From Allodiplogaster sudhausi (Eukaryota > Nematoda > Chromadorea > Rhabditida > Diplogasteridae): DNA of 64,000 bases. Both the position numbers and the translations under genes were made by a program. Of this stretch, positions 36,291 to 49,220 are shown one piece after another. Position 1 is the first letter of the stretch; each line of letters starts with the position of its first letter. Location of the stretch: contig CALZFC010000319.1 of NCBI GenBank assembly GCA_945643635.1, positions 5,001-69,000 of the forward strand, read 5' to 3'. Below the pieces are notes generated by a model that saw nothing but the letters and a program-made list of their open reading frames with translations, searched no databases and was not told the DNA's origin.

Positions 36291-36837
36291 TCTGGCTGAT
36301 AAAACGCCGATATATGGCCTCAATCACCGAATATGGGGTATGAACGTTTGGTGTGTTTTTGTATGGTACGATGCCGCCTCTCCCTACTGAAATGGCGATG
36401 AATACTATTGCAGGTATCCTAATTGCAACCTACTGGTGTAATTGTAAATATTTGTAATTGCTTGTAGAATGTTGTACTTGAATAATTATTAGTTGGCGGA
36501 TTCATAACATCATTTCGAAGTTTTTTTCTTTGTTTCGTTGGTTCTTTACTGTCTGTTTCGCTCGTTCTTTGCGTGATCGCTTTAATAACGATGTCGTCTT
36601 TTGTATTGTCGTACGTTGCGCGCGTTGCGGAAATGTTGCCGGACACTCTCGATATTTGCCAATCGAGTTATTGGTGTTACCATTGGGATGTTCTTGTTTG
36701 CTGGCCGTTCGTATCATTGCTGATTTATTTATGTGAGTTAGTTATGCTGCTTGGGCGATGGAATTGACTATTTGACGTGTTGATTTGCCTTGACATGAGG
36801 GATAACACGGAAAGTGAAGCATGCGCTTGCTTCGCAG
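36291..36837. other. Conserved block segment with possible donor
   Basis: The part at 36,291-36,700 also occurs at the array edge (about 22,200-22,607), slightly diverged. Both strands have 65-75 codon ORFs and I cannot choose between them. A strong donor-like GTGAGT at 36,733 and an acceptor-like TTCGCAG at 36,831 could bound a 105-bp intron, but no frame stays open across it. Confidence 0.3.
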
Positions 36838-36900
36838 CCATTTGTTGAGTGCGATTCCGGAGTCGGGGTCGATATTCCCGTAGAGAACTTTATCGAAATC
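36838..36900 (+). other. Exon-like island 0
   Basis: 63 bp between TTCGCAG and GTAAGG, read as 21 codons in phase 0 (PFVECDSGVGVDIPVENFIE, then I). It can join in phase to island A of the next unit (37,990). The copy at 51,885-51,947 is the same. It is absent before copy 1 because of the chimeric join. No family is recognised. Confidence 0.3.
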
Positions 36901-36939
36901 GTAAGGCGTTCGTTTGGTTAATATATCCCCCTGAAGTAA

Positions 36940-37905
36940 AATTGTAGGAAAATTAAGGATTTTCGATAGAAAAATTGTAATGAAATTTCGTGATTTTTCT
37001 GTTTATAGACTGAATTATAGAAAAAGGCTATTATTTTCGTGTTTTCCGTATTTCTAAACAACTCTGGTGTGAATTTGAATGAAGAATTTATTGGTTTGGA
37101 GGAAAAATTTTTTTGGATAAATTATGATATCTCCGATTTTCGGTTGAATTTTATAAAAGGGTTGTTATATTCCTGTTCCGCGTATCTGTTAACCCCTTTG
37201 GGGTGAATTTGATGGAAATCATTCGCAGTTTGGAGAAAATCTTTAGATATCTTCGACGATAGAAAAATTGTTAAGAAAAGTCGTGATTTCTTTGTTTGCA
37301 GAAAGATTTATGCGAAATGATTATTATTTTCGTCTTCTGCATATTTCAAAACATCTGTGGAATGAATTTGAATGGAGAATTTATTGGTTTGGAGTTGAAA
37401 AAAATTAGAAAAAAAAATCATTATATCTCCGATTTTAGTCAGAATTATACAAAACGCTTGTTATATTCCTGTTCCGCGTACCTGTTAACCCCCCTGGAGT
37501 GAATTTGATGGAAATATTTTGCAGTTTGGAGAAAATCTTTTGATATCTTCGATTTTAGACGGAAAATTACGCAGTTTCGATTGAAAAATTATGATGAAAT
37601 TTCGTGATTTCGTTATTTATAGACTGAATTATGCAGAAAGGTTATTGTTTTCGTGTTCTGCATATTTCTAAGCCCCTCTGGAGTGAATTTGAATGAAGAA
37701 TTTATTGGTTTAGAGTTAAAAAAAATTTTTGGAAAAATTCTTGATATTTCGAATTTTAGGCAGAATTATACAAAGCGGTTATTATATTCGTGTTCCGCGT
37801 ACCTGTTAACCCCCCTGTAGTGAATTTGATGGAAATCTTTTGCAGTTTGGAGAAATTTTTTGATATCTTCGATTTTAGACGGAAGAACGCAAAACGGTTG
37901 TATTC
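36940..37905. repeat. Degenerate dimeric tandem repeat, three dimers of about 310 bp
   Basis: Two monomer types alternate. One has GTTCCGCGTACCTGTTAACC followed by GAATTTGATGGAAATC (near 37,174, 37,473 and 37,790). The other has TTCTGCATATTTCTAA followed by GAATTTGAATGAAGAATTTA (near 37,045, 37,340 and 37,655). Both share GATATCTTCGATTTTAGAC-like words. It lies between islands 0 and A, as an intron would. The copy is at 51,987-52,952. Confidence 0.8.
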
Positions 37906-37989
37906 CCTTTAGCTATGGTCCCTGGAGTTAATTTGAAGGTCGAAAATATTATGAAAAAAAAAATTCTGCTATACTACTATTTATTCCAG

Positions 37990-38571
37990 CCAGAGTTACT
38001 GAGCGATGCGTGCGCCTCCCGAGTGCCGTTGTCCCCTCAAGTGCTACGCGGGCTGCTCATGCGTGTGAACCGGGAGCATCCGCTTAAGAAATGAGGCTAG
38101 TGTGGAGGGGATCTTATGTTGTCACATCTTTCTTTTAATTTTCCCCTCTGCATCTTTCGCTGTTTTGAGATTTTTTAATATTTACATTTAGTTTAAGTAA
38201 GTAGCAACCAATCTTGCTTCCGAGTTCCTATTAGAAAACTAGTTTTGAATCCCCCGCCTGTGCCCAAAACTTGCTAAACTTGCTAAACATCTTGCCCTTG
38301 ACCTGCTCCGAGAAAAGTAAATTTTTCTCTAGAAACAAGGCATTTTCTCCCCATAACTACGATTTTTGAACTAAAAAAGCCTTTTCTTTGCACTTTTTAA
38401 AAATGAATTTATACTTCTCAAATTGTAGGACGCTATATAGCATGTTTCCTAAGTACATTGTCCTAGTTCAGATTGTCGCATTTTGCGAGGACGACGCGGA
38501 CCGCCCGACAACGTGTCAACGGCGCGACTGGCGCCGGGATCCGCCGTCGACGTCACCGAATCGGAAACAAG
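37990..38571 (+). other. Exon-like islands A and B (copy 2)
   Basis: Island A at 37,990-38,094 and island B at 38,472-38,571, with the same acceptor and donor words as in copy 1. The DNA between them is AT-rich and shows nothing else. Confidence 0.35.
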
Positions 38572-39081
38572 GTTGGTCCTGCTTTCCACTTCTTACCTGG
38601 AAAAACCAACCTTATAATCTTTGTTTCCAACAACTTCAGCTCCCCCCTCGAGGGAATTTGTTTTCATGAAAAAAACCCCTTTTAGTCCTTTTTCCCTTTT
38701 ACTTTTTTCGCAATTTCTTGCTTTCAAAACAAATTCAGCCCCCCCTCGAGGGAATTTTTCCATTTTGCTTCCATTTTGCTTTTTTTATTCCGTAAATTCT
38801 TGCCTTTAACCAAATTCAGCTCCCTCCCTTGATGGAATTTGTTTTCCTGTAAAAAAAAACCACCTTATAGTCCTGGTTTCCATTTTGTTTTTATCCCGCA
38901 ATTTCTTGCCTTAAAACAACTTCAGCTCCCCCCTCGAGGCCTGTGCATTCGTTGTACCATCGCCTCGGCCTTTTCAAAGCCGTGTTGAACCCCTCCATCC
39001 CCGAAAATGTCTTACGGTTTTCGTTATTCCTATAATTTAAAAGAAATTTGTAGATAAATGAAATATAATATTATTCAATAG

Positions 39082-41249
39082 TTGGTGGAGGCCAGCTGCT
39101 CGTCGGGCCTCGCCGTGGCCTCTTGGCGGCGGCGTCCTGGCAGTGCGGACGCCGTGGTGGAGCCCTTCGATTTTGTCAGTATTTTTGTTCCTTTAAAAAG
39201 GTTTATTTTATCACATATTATATTGCAAAATGATACTTCTTTTAATGTTTTCTTGCTAATCCGTTATTCGGATGCATTAGAAAAAAATTTAAGATTGTTT
39301 TATTAGTTGGAATCAGCCTCATGCTAGCTTGCTACAGAATGTATACTGTAGCGGCGCAACTTGCTTTGGGTTGTGCAATCGACCGGGTTACTGTATCTCC
39401 TTTGCTGTTTCAGTTATGCGCCTTCAAGCTGTTGAAGGTGGGCTTGGCGGCAAGGCTGGAGCGAGGGGCCTGGACAACAAGGAGGGCGAGGAAGTCCGGC
39501 CGGCTAGCGTGGGAGCGTTTTTTAAGGTCAATTTATTGAATAAGTAACGATTTCATGGTTCCTTCTTGTTTGTTGTTTGTATTGGCGCCCTTTCAAAGGG
39601 TAGTTAAATAATAATCTAGCGGAACTTTGTTACATTTATAGGTATGTCCTTTGCAGCACTAGTTGTAACAAAATTTATAAACGAAAATTTGTATTGCTTT
39701 TCTTAGTAATGATAATTATTTTTAATTACTTCCTTAAATGTACTGTTCTTTTTAAAACATCATCCTGATACCGAAAAACTTATGTAAGATTGGATGTAAA
39801 TAATTGCCTTAACAAGACTTGTTTCCATGTATCGTACTCATCGGGATTACTGTAGTCCATACTTTCCTGACTGAAGATGGTTCATTTTTATTTGCTTCAC
39901 AATTTTTTTTGACAAGAAAGCGGTATTTCTTATAAATTGTTGCTTATTTCAGCGCAAGTAACGTGCCCTGCTCGAAGAAGAAGACGGGATTAGTCGGGCG
40001 ACGTGTGGACGGCGAGCTCGTGAGGGCGTACGTCTTCTACCCGTTCAGCCCTCCTTCCCATCTAAGAAAGGCGCGACATAATCTTTCTTTGTTGCTTTGG
40101 CATTGTTTAGTCATTGTATTTTCTTGCGGGTGCCTTCGCCAACCGCAATTATTTTGTCATGAAATTAGATTAGATGTGTGATTGGAACGAAATGAACTTT
40201 CTTTCCTTGTTAAGGTTGAATAACTTTTCCAAAAGTACTTTTGATGACAAACGGTTTTTATTGTTTCTTGGTATCAAAAAGTAATGATATATAAATGAGG
40301 GAGAATCTAATTCAGGAATGGATGAAGTTGCTCGGCTTCTTTGGTGGCGGCTCGCTTCATGGTGGCGGCGGACCGGGATGCGCCCTCCCCCTCCGTGAGT
40401 ATTTTTTTCTTTTTAAGTTATCGTGGCGCATATTGTAAAGACCAGGCTGCTTCTTTTAATATATTCTTGCTTGTCCAGTATTTTTTTTAAATAAAAATCT
40501 ATGTTAGCATAGGAATAACAGCTGGAAGCAGTTCAAGGTATGGTATACTGTGGCGGTGCAGTATGCTTTAAGCGATCATGCTAAGCTTGACATGCGACCG
40601 CTGTCAGGCTAATAGTCTAAAACTAATAGTCTAATTTAATCATATTGTTAATCGCGCCGATAACTTTGCGCCTTTGTTTCATATTTACGGGATACAGAGG
40701 GAAATAACTGTCTAAAAAGAGAATTCCTTTAAAATGTTGAGTTATTGATATTCGTATTTAATCGTAAATTAAACAGAACAGACAAGTTGTAGGTCTTCAT
40801 TGCCTGCTGTGAGGGAATCTTTTTTTGCTGCCCAAATATAAATGACATTTTTTTAAACTATTTCTACCGTAATACTTGTTCTTTTTCTTTATCCTATTCT
40901 TTATTCTCAATCTCCCTTCACCACTCTCTTGTTTATCTTCCTCAACGTCTTCTCTTGCAGGCCACGGCGGCCATCCCGAGACCTTCCCTTCCTCCAGTAC
41001 TTCGAGTCGACCACCCGAAGAATACGAAATCAGGTATTCCTTCTTTATTTTTAAATGGGGGGGGGGCAGCATACCAGGGTTTTCCACAGTACTTTTTACA
41101 TTTCTCATTTTCACAGTTTTTTTCTCTCTTTTCCATTACATTACTGCGCCTTTTATGTGGGAAGAAGAGGAGAGGAGATTAGGCTGAGAAGGCTGCGACC
41201 CACCGACGGATCCCTTTTATTAATGTTTCTTTTTAGATTTATGCAATAA
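39082..41249 (+). CDS. Candidate spliced gene of unknown function (copy 2)
   Basis: Same six islands as at 23,918: 39,082-39,174, 39,414-39,526, 39,953-40,019, 40,316-40,394, 40,961-41,033, and a last one ending at 41,249 with AATAAA at 41,245. The frame is conserved, but the units are so similar that this is not independent evidence of selection. This copy has the upstream island at 36,838-36,900 in the preceding unit, which copy 1 lacks. Confidence 0.3.
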
Positions 41250-41386
41250 ATTAATAATTATAAAAATTATTAATGTTTCTTTTAAATATATGCTATAAAT
41301 AAATATAAAAATTAATTGCACGTCATTTTATCGAGTTGCTTGGAATTTTTATCTTTATTATTTACGGTGGATATATTCTTGTCAGA

Positions 41387-42019
41387 AATTGCTGGCCGAT
41401 AGTGATGGGATGAAGGGGTTCAGGCTGGAGGCCTTGGAATGACAACCAAAAAAGGGGTTTGAAATGAATGGAGTACTTTATTAACTCTGGAGTGATCTAT
41501 GTGCCTTTCGATATTGGACACGGCTTCACCTTTGTAGGAATGTTCTTCCTCTCATCATCTTTTAGTCATTCATTCCCTGTGTCCCCTTCTCTCTCTCTCT
41601 CTCTCTCTCTTGCCCTAAACATTCCGCTGCAGCATCACTCGTGGATGTTCGTCATCGTAGTCTGGTCGCCTGAGGACTGTCTGCACGAGTGAGCGAGAGG
41701 CAGAGAGACAGAGAGAAGGTGAGGGAAGAGAGTGAGAGGGAAAGAGAGAGACAGAGAGATAGAGAGAGAGAGTAGAATGAATTGAAAGACAGGGAGAAAT
41801 GAGAGACCAAGTAAAATTCGAGAGAACCAGAGCAGTGTGTGTATGATTGTCACATATTATTTTGCTGGGAACAAATGGGATCCGTTCAACTTCTACTATC
41901 TACGTCTACTACTCTATCTTCCTCACTTCTCCCTCTTCCTCACACTCTCTCTCGCTTCTCACACTTTCTCTTTCTCTCTCTCTCTCTCTCTCTCTTACTC
42001 TTTCTCTCTCTCTCTCTCT

Positions 42020-42056
<37 letters not shown>

Positions 42057-43240
42057 CTCTCTAATGCCACTGCAGCGTCTCTCGTGGATGTTCTTCATGA
42101 CGTTGTCTGGCCGCCACGCCGGGCTGTCTACAGCGAAAATGGAAGAAACCGAGTCAAATCCGAGGTTAAAACAGCGCTGCTTGTGTTTTATTGTCACACA
42201 TATTTTGTTGGGAACAAGTAGGAACCCTTCAGCTTCCACTACCTCCCTCTATTTCTTCATCTTCCTCTCTTTCTCCCTCTTTCTCCCTCTTCCTCTCTCT
42301 CTCTCCCACTCTCTCTCGTGGCCTAAAGATTCCACTGCAGCATCACTCGTAGATGTTCTTCATCACAGTCTGGCCGTCTCCGGGCTGTCTTCCTGTGCGA
42401 GTGAACGAGAGGCAGAGAGACAGAGATTTATTTATTTATTTATCGTACATGAAATTAATATTTCGATGTGACAGCACAAAAATATAGGAAGGAACGATTT
42501 AAATCGAATAGCGTTATATATTGGGGTGGAAGGGGGGGGGGGATAGGGATCGACGCCCACGAGTCGCACCAAGCCGGGGGCGCCACTGCCCGGCCTCGTC
42601 TTTGCCAGAGACGGTACAAGCTGGAGAGGAACAGCAGGGGGCTTGACTCGCGGTTGTCGATGGGGTCTTTAGAATGAAGTAGGCCGGAATCCTGAGATAA
42701 GGTGAGGGAAGAGAGAGAGAGAGGGAAAGAGAGAGAGATATAGAGAGAAAAACATGGTTAAAACAGCGCTGCTTGTGTTTTATTGTCACACATATTTTGT
42801 TGGGAACAAGTAGGAACCCTTCAGCTTCCACTACCTCCCTCTATTTCTTCATCTTCCTCTCTTTCTCCCTCTTTATCCCTCTTCCTCTCTCTCTCTCCCA
42901 CTCTCCACCAAGCCGGGGGCGCCACTGCCCGGCCTCATCTTTGCCAGAGACGGTACAAGCTGGAGAGGAACAGCAGGGGGCTTGACTCGCGGTTGTCGAT
43001 GGGGTCTTTAGAATGAAGTAGGCCGGAATCCTGAGATAAGGTGAGGGAAGAGAGAGAGAGAGAGGGAAAGAGAGAGAGATATAGGGAGAAAAACATGGAT
43101 TGAAAGACAGCGAGAATGTAAGAGACCGAGTCAAATCCGAGGTTAAAACAGCGCTGTTTGTGTTCTATTTTCACCCACATATTTTGTTGGGAACAAGTAG
43201 GAACCCTTCAGCTTCCACTGCCTCGTTCCACTACTTCATC

Positions 43241-43284
<44 letters not shown>

Positions 43285-43838
43285 AACTCTCTCTCTCTCT
43301 CTCTCTCTCTCGTGGCCTAAAGATTCCACTGCAGCATCACTCGTAGATGTTCTTCATCACAGTCTGGCCGTCTCCGGGCTGTCTTCCTGTGCGAGTGAAC
43401 GAGAGGCAGAGAGACAGAGAGAAGGTGAGGGAAGAGAGTTAGAGGGAGAGAGAGGCAGATAGAATGACAGAAAAGTATTGGTTGAGCGAGAGTGAGTAAG
43501 TACGATACTGAGTCGAATCCGAAAATGAAACAAAGCGGCATGTGTTTCATTGTCACGTTACTGTCTGGACACAAGAAATTATGAAGAAGCCAGCATTGCA
43601 ATATCAGGAGGCTGTTTAGGCTGGTGGAGCTGAAAAACAGCCAGAAGATGGCATGAAAGGGAATGATATACATTTTGGAATGATCAACATGATATTGATA
43701 TTGTGACCGTGGTTTCGCCTTTAAATGTATGTATGTTCCCTCCCACCAACTGTGGATCTTCCGTCGACCTCTCCCTCATTCTATCTCTCTCTCTCTTTCT
43801 TTCTCCCGTACCCCTCTCTCTCTCTCTCTTTCTTTCTC

Positions 43839-43880
<42 letters not shown>

Positions 43881-44165
43881 CCTCTATTAGTGTGTTTCGG
43901 CCGGTCTCCGGTGCCACAAGGTCACCCTTTTCCATGCAATAAATCTCAGTGAATTTGATCAGCACATTTGCCGATAAATAGTGCAAAAGATTATGAAGAA
44001 GCCAGCCTTGCAACATCAGGTGGCTGTTAAGGCTGGTGGAGCTGAAAAGAAAGCCTGAAGCCTGAAAATGGAGACATACCATGAAAGGTTATGCTATTAT
44101 CAACATGGCCTGATATGGTGGACGTGGTTTCACCTTTGGATGAATGTCTCTTGTTCTTCCATCAA

Positions 44166-44203
<38 letters not shown>

Positions 44204-44352
44204 TCTTGCCCTAAAGATTCTGCTGCAGCATCCATCGTGGATGTTCTTCAACTCGTAGTCTGGCCGCCTCCGGGCTGTCTTCCTGCACGAGTGAGCGAGA
44301 GGCAGAGAGAAGGTGAGGGGAGAGAGAGAGAGAAAGAGAGAGACAGAGAGTC

Positions 44353-44397
<45 letters not shown>

Positions 44398-45393
44398 AGA
44401 GACAGAGAGAGAGTGAGAGAGAAAGAGAGAGAAAGCAAGAGACCTAATCAAATCCGAGGGTAAAACAGTGCTGCATCACACATTTTGTTGGGATGGATTG
44501 TGAAAACTTCTGCTGAATTGTGAAGTCTGCGGCGCTACATATCTCCCAGCCTTCCTGACTCTCTCTCTCTCCCTCTCACTCTTGTCCTAAAGATTCTGCT
44601 GCAGCATCTATCGCGGATGTTCGTCAGGTCGTAGTCTGGCCGCCTCCGGGCTGTCTTCCTGCACGCGTGAGCGAGAGGCAGAAAGACAGAGAGAAGGCGA
44701 AGGAAAGAGAATGAGAGGTACGAGATAGTGAAAGAGAGAGAGAGAGAGAGTTAGACAGAGATTGATGGATTGAAAGACAGGGAGAAAGTAAGACACCGAG
44801 TCAAATATGAGAGTGAAACAGAGCTGCATATGTTTCATTGTCTCCCACATATTTAGTTGGGAACTAGTGAGATCTGACGTATCCAACAAAATCTGAGTGC
44901 GACATCCCTCTCTATTTCTCGCTTCTTCTCTTTGTGTGCTCCAAACTTCTCGTCGGCCAGAAATCTCAAATGTCAATAGATCAACACTTCCACATAATAA
45001 ATCTCAGTGAATTTGCTCATCGTCAGCAAATTGGCTGATGAGTACAAGAGAAAAGCAGACTATGAAGAAGCCAGCATTACAATATCAGAAGGATGTTTAG
45101 GCTGGAGAAGCTGAACAGACACCCAGAAGAAAGAGGCATGATATGAGATGTGAATGATATAAACGCCTCCCATGCAGCGAACTGATCATATGTAGTACCT
45201 GAAGGTGCAGAAACGAGTGTACTCGGCGACGCGTATGTGTTTCACTTCCATCTTTCTCGTGCTCTCTCTCTCTATCTTTCTCTCTTTCTCTCTCTCCCTC
45301 GCTCTCTCTTTCTCACTCTCTCTCTCTCTCTTTGCCTCTCACTCTGGCTTTGTCTCTTTCTCTCTCTGTCTCTCTCTCTCTTTCTCACTGCCT
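41387..45393. repeat. Array of CT/GA foldback modules (copy 2, with a deletion)
   Basis: Same array as at 26,223. The second core has lost 113 bp at 42,129/42,130, removing its right stem arm and (GA)n tract, so this module can no longer fold back. A T to G change follows (AAAATGGAAGAAACC). Confidence 0.85.
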
Positions 45394-46131
45394 GTTTGTA
45401 CATTCCAGAATTTTTGTCGGTAACTCGATCAGAGGCCTTTCGATCGCCCTCTTTCACTACCCCTGTGCATCTCATGAGGACACTGGCACGATAGATCAAT
45501 AAAACAATTGAGCGGTAAAATGCGGATTATTATACATGGAATAATTGGAGCTCATGAATTGGAAATATGTATGATAGCTCAGCTCTCAGAACTCGAATTC
45601 GGATAAACGCAAAATTCACGTTATTGAAACAGCAATTGAATTTATTTAAAAAATTATGTCAATGTAGATGTATTGTTGATTTCATAACAATCAAAAACGA
45701 AGGGTTCATGGATGGAGAAACCTAGGAAAATTAAGCCCTATAAAGAGCTTCTGAAATTATATATTTAAAAAAAATCCGATTCAGAGTTTTGATACATTAT
45801 TTTCTCTCAAAAATTACCAAAAACAGTCACTGTCACTGCTTAGTAAATTCATAACTCTCAAAAACTAAGGATGAATGAATTGAGATGTAAATGATAATTC
45901 AGATCTCCGAAGTCGTACTCTGTTAAACACAAAATGCACTGTATATAAACAGATTCTGAATTTATTTAATTTTTTTTCCAAATACTCAATGTCAAAGTTT
46001 TGATAAATTCATAACTCTCAAACTTTTTCAGAAGCAAAGCTGCAATTTGTTCCATAGTTTTAGCAATTACCCTGCTGCATAATAATATACAAATTATCCC
46101 TAAATGTTTTTATAAAATTACCTGATGAATA

Positions 46132-46154
46132 CTCAACGTGGTATGGTCGTAAGC
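46132..46154 (-). pseudogene. 5S rRNA fragment, 5' 23 nt
   Basis: Same fragment as at 31,084. It directly follows the complete block that starts at 34,676. Confidence 0.85.
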
Positions 46155-46238
46155 GATAAATTCCCCTCTGTATCCCGTAGATATAGCAGTTTCCATTTAA
46201 TTAATTTGGTTCAAAAATAAAACAAAAAGTATGCATAT

Positions 46239-46373
46239 TCTCTAGGATATTAAGCGGATAACGTCAGATACTAAAATGCCAAGATGACTCTGCATTATGT
46301 TCTTAGCCAAAAGGCCAAGATGACCATACACTCTGATCATAGCCAAAAGGATAAGATGACTATACACTCTGAC
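46239..46373 (-). pseudogene. U2 snRNA-like segment, diverged
   Basis: Copy 2 equivalent of 31,191. Confidence 0.45.
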
Positions 46374-46636
46374 AACGGGTGATTAGGATTCTACAATAAA
46401 ATTTGGCACAATTGCGCCAAAGATTTCCGCAATCTCTAATCTTTATACCTCTGATGTACATTCGATGTCTGAAAATTTCGTGCAACCTGCGCCAAAATTG
46501 GCTCAAAATCTCTACCCTTTATACCTCTGCTGTACATTCGATGTCTGAAAATTTCGTGCAACCTGCGCCAAAATTGGCTTTTCTTTTTGAACTAATTTAA
46601 TAGTTTTCCTTGAAGTTAAAAAATAAAACAAAAGTT

Positions 46637-46744
46637 GCTTACAACACCCGGGATTCCCAAGCCGTCTCCGATCCAAGTACTAACCGGGCCCAACGTTGCT
46701 TAACTTGCCAGATCGGACGGGATGGCGTGTTCTCAACGTGGTAT
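46637..46744 (-). pseudogene. 5S rRNA gene lacking its first 10 nt
   Basis: Copy 2 equivalent of 31,589-31,696, with the same truncation. Confidence 0.85.
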
Positions 46745-46858
46745 ACATTAGATGTCTGAAAATTTCGTCAACCTGAGCCAAAAATTGGCTCATCTTTTTG
46801 AACTAATTTTTTTAGTTTTCCTTGAAGTAAAATTGGTTCAAAAATAAAACAAAAATTT

Positions 46859-46976
46859 GCTTACAACACCCGGGATTCCCTAGCCGTCTCCGATCCAAGT
46901 ACTAACCGGGCCCAACGTTGCTTAACTTACCAGATCGGACGGGATGGCATGTTCTCAACGTGGTGTGGTCGTAAGC
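46859..46976 (-). rRNA. 5S ribosomal RNA gene, variant
   Basis: Copy 2 equivalent of 31,811, sharing GGCTAGGG, GGTAAG, AACATGCC and CACACCACG. Confidence 0.9.
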
Positions 46977-47264
46977 GACAGAAGTGTATGTGTGTCACGT
47001 AGTCATACTTGCTGTACGCACGTACGTATGTATGTATGTACATGTATGTACATGAACATGTAAATATGTACACGAAATTAAAGGATCGAATCCCGGAGAT
47101 AAATTCTTCTGCACTTCTTCTGCAAGTCATCTGCACTTCTTCTGCTGCCTAAAATTTTACACGGGATATCCTATCCTTGCTTAGTTTGAAGCCAACATGA
47201 AACAAAAAATTTCTGAAATGGCCATTAAACTATATTACTTTTTTCGTAAAGAAAACAAAAATTT

Positions 47265-47381
47265 GCTTACAACACCCGGGATTCCCAAGCCGTCTCCGAT
47301 CCAAGTACTAACCGGGCCCAACATTGCTTAACTTGCCAGATCGGACGGGATGGCGTGTTCTCACTTGGTATGGTCGTAAGC
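47265..47381 (-). rRNA. 5S ribosomal RNA gene, variant
   Basis: Copy 2 equivalent of 32,217, with the same one-base loss near the 5' end. Confidence 0.85.
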
Positions 47382-47669
47382 GAGAAAAGTGTATGTGTGT
47401 CACGTAGTCATACTTGCGGTACGCACGTACGTATGTATGTATGTACATGTATGTACATGAACATGTAAATATGTACACGAAATTAAAGGATCGAATCCCG
47501 GAGATAACTTCTTCTGCACTTCTTCTGCAAGTCGTCTGCACTTCTTCTGCAGCCTAAAATTTTACATGGGATATCCTATCCTTGCTTAGTTTGAAGCCAA
47601 CATGAAACAAAAAATTTCTGAAATGGCCATTAAACTATATTACTTTTTTCGTAAAGAAAACAAAAATTT

Positions 47670-47787
47670 GCTTACAACACCCGGGATTCCCAAGCCGTCT
47701 CCGATCCAAGTACTAACCGGGCCCAACGTTGCTTAACTTGCCAGATCGGACGGGATGGCGTGTTCTCAACGTGGTATGGTCGTAAGC
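47670..47787 (-). rRNA. 5S ribosomal RNA gene, consensus
   Basis: Copy 2 equivalent of 32,622. Identical to the consensus. Confidence 0.95.
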
Positions 47788-47871
47788 GATAAATACCCGT
47801 CTGTATCCCGTAGACATAGCAGTTTCCATTTAATTAACTTGGTTCAAAAATAAAACAAAAAATATGCTTAT

Positions 47872-48006
47872 TCTATAGGATATTAAGCGGATAAGGTCAG
47901 ATACTAAAATGCCAAGATGACTCTACATTATGTTCTTAGCCAAATGGCCAAGATGACTCTACACTCTGATCATAGCCAAAAGGCCAAGATCACTATACAC
48001 TCTGAC
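47872..48006 (-). pseudogene. U2 snRNA-like segment
   Basis: Copy 2 equivalent of 32,824. Confidence 0.5.
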
Positions 48007-48280
48007 AACGGGTGATTAGGATTCTACAATAAAATTGGCACAATTGCGCCAAAGATTTCTGCAATCTCTACCCTTTATACCTCTGCTGTACATTAGATGT
48101 CTGAAAATTTCGTGCAACCTGAGCCAAAAATTGGCTCAAAATCTCTACCCTTTATACCTCTGCTGTACATTAGATGTCTGAAAATTTCGTCAACCTGAGT
48201 TAAAAATTGGCTCATCTTTTTGAACTAATTTTTTTAGTTTTCCTTGAAGAAAAATTGGTTCAAAAATGAAACAAAAATTT

Positions 48281-48398
48281 GCTTACAACACCCGGGATTC
48301 CCAAGCCGTCTCCGATCCAAGTACTAACCGGGCCCAACGTTGCTTAACTTGCCAGATCGGACGGGATGGCGTGTTCTCAACGTGGTATGGTCGTAAGC
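48281..48398 (-). rRNA. 5S ribosomal RNA gene, consensus
   Basis: Copy 2 equivalent of 33,233. Identical to the consensus. Confidence 0.95.
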
Positions 48399-48687
48399 GA
48401 GAGAAGTGTATGTGTGTCACGTAGTCATACTTGCTGTACGCACGTACGTATGTATGTATGTACATGTATGTACATGAACATGTAAATATGTACACGAAAT
48501 TAAAGGATCGAATCCCGGAGATAACTTCTTCTGCACTTCTTCTGCAAGTCATCTGCACTTCTTCTGCAGCCTAAAATTTTACACGGGATATCCTATCCTT
48601 GCTTAGTTTGAAGCCAACATGAAACAAAAAAATTTCTGACATGGCCATTAAACTATATTACTTTATTCGTAAATAAAACAAAAAGTT

Positions 48688-48805
48688 TCTAACAACACCC
48701 GGGATTCCCAAGCCGTCTCCGATCCAAGTACTAACCGGGCCCAACGTTGCTTAACTTGCCAGATCGGACGGGATGGCGTGTTCTCAACGTGGTATGGTCG
48801 TAAGC
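48688..48805 (-). rRNA. 5S ribosomal RNA gene, altered 3' end
   Basis: Copy 2 equivalent of 33,640, with the same TTGTTAGA terminus. Confidence 0.88.
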
Positions 48806-48888
48806 GATAAATACCCGTCTGTATCCCGTAGACATAGCAGTTTCCATTTAATTAACTTGGTTCAAAAATAAAACAAAAATATGCATAT

Positions 48889-49024
48889 TCTATAGGATAT
48901 TAAGCGGATAAGGTCAGATACTAAAATGCCAAGATGACTCTACATTATGTTCTTAGCCAAATGGCCAAGATGACTCTACACTCTGATCATAGCCAAAAGG
49001 CCAAGATCACTGTACACTCTGACA
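48889..49024 (-). pseudogene. U2 snRNA-like segment
   Basis: Copy 2 equivalent of 33,841. Confidence 0.5.
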
Positions 49025-49220
49025 ACGGGTGATTAGGATTCTACAATAAAATTGGCACAATTGCGCCAAAGATTTCTGCAATCTCTACCCTTTATACCTC
49101 TGCTGTACATTAGATGTCTGAAAATTTCGTCAACCTGAGCCAAAAATTGGCTCATCTTTTTGAACTAATTTTTTTAGTTTTCCTTGAAGAAAAATTGGTT
49201 CAAAAATGAAACAAAAATTT

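Larger units (their letters stand above)
22751..37914. repeat. Composite 15-kb tandem unit, copy 1 (15,164 bp)
   Basis: The sequence starting ATGGTCCCTGGAGTTAATTT recurs at 37,915 and 52,962. Everything between recurs in the same order with very few differences: small microsatellite changes, scattered SNPs (for example ATCTTACTC versus ATCGTACTC near 24,673) and one deletion in copy 2. The unit carries exon-like islands, foldback modules, an AT-rich stretch and the 5S cluster. The phase of the border is arbitrary. Confidence 0.95.
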
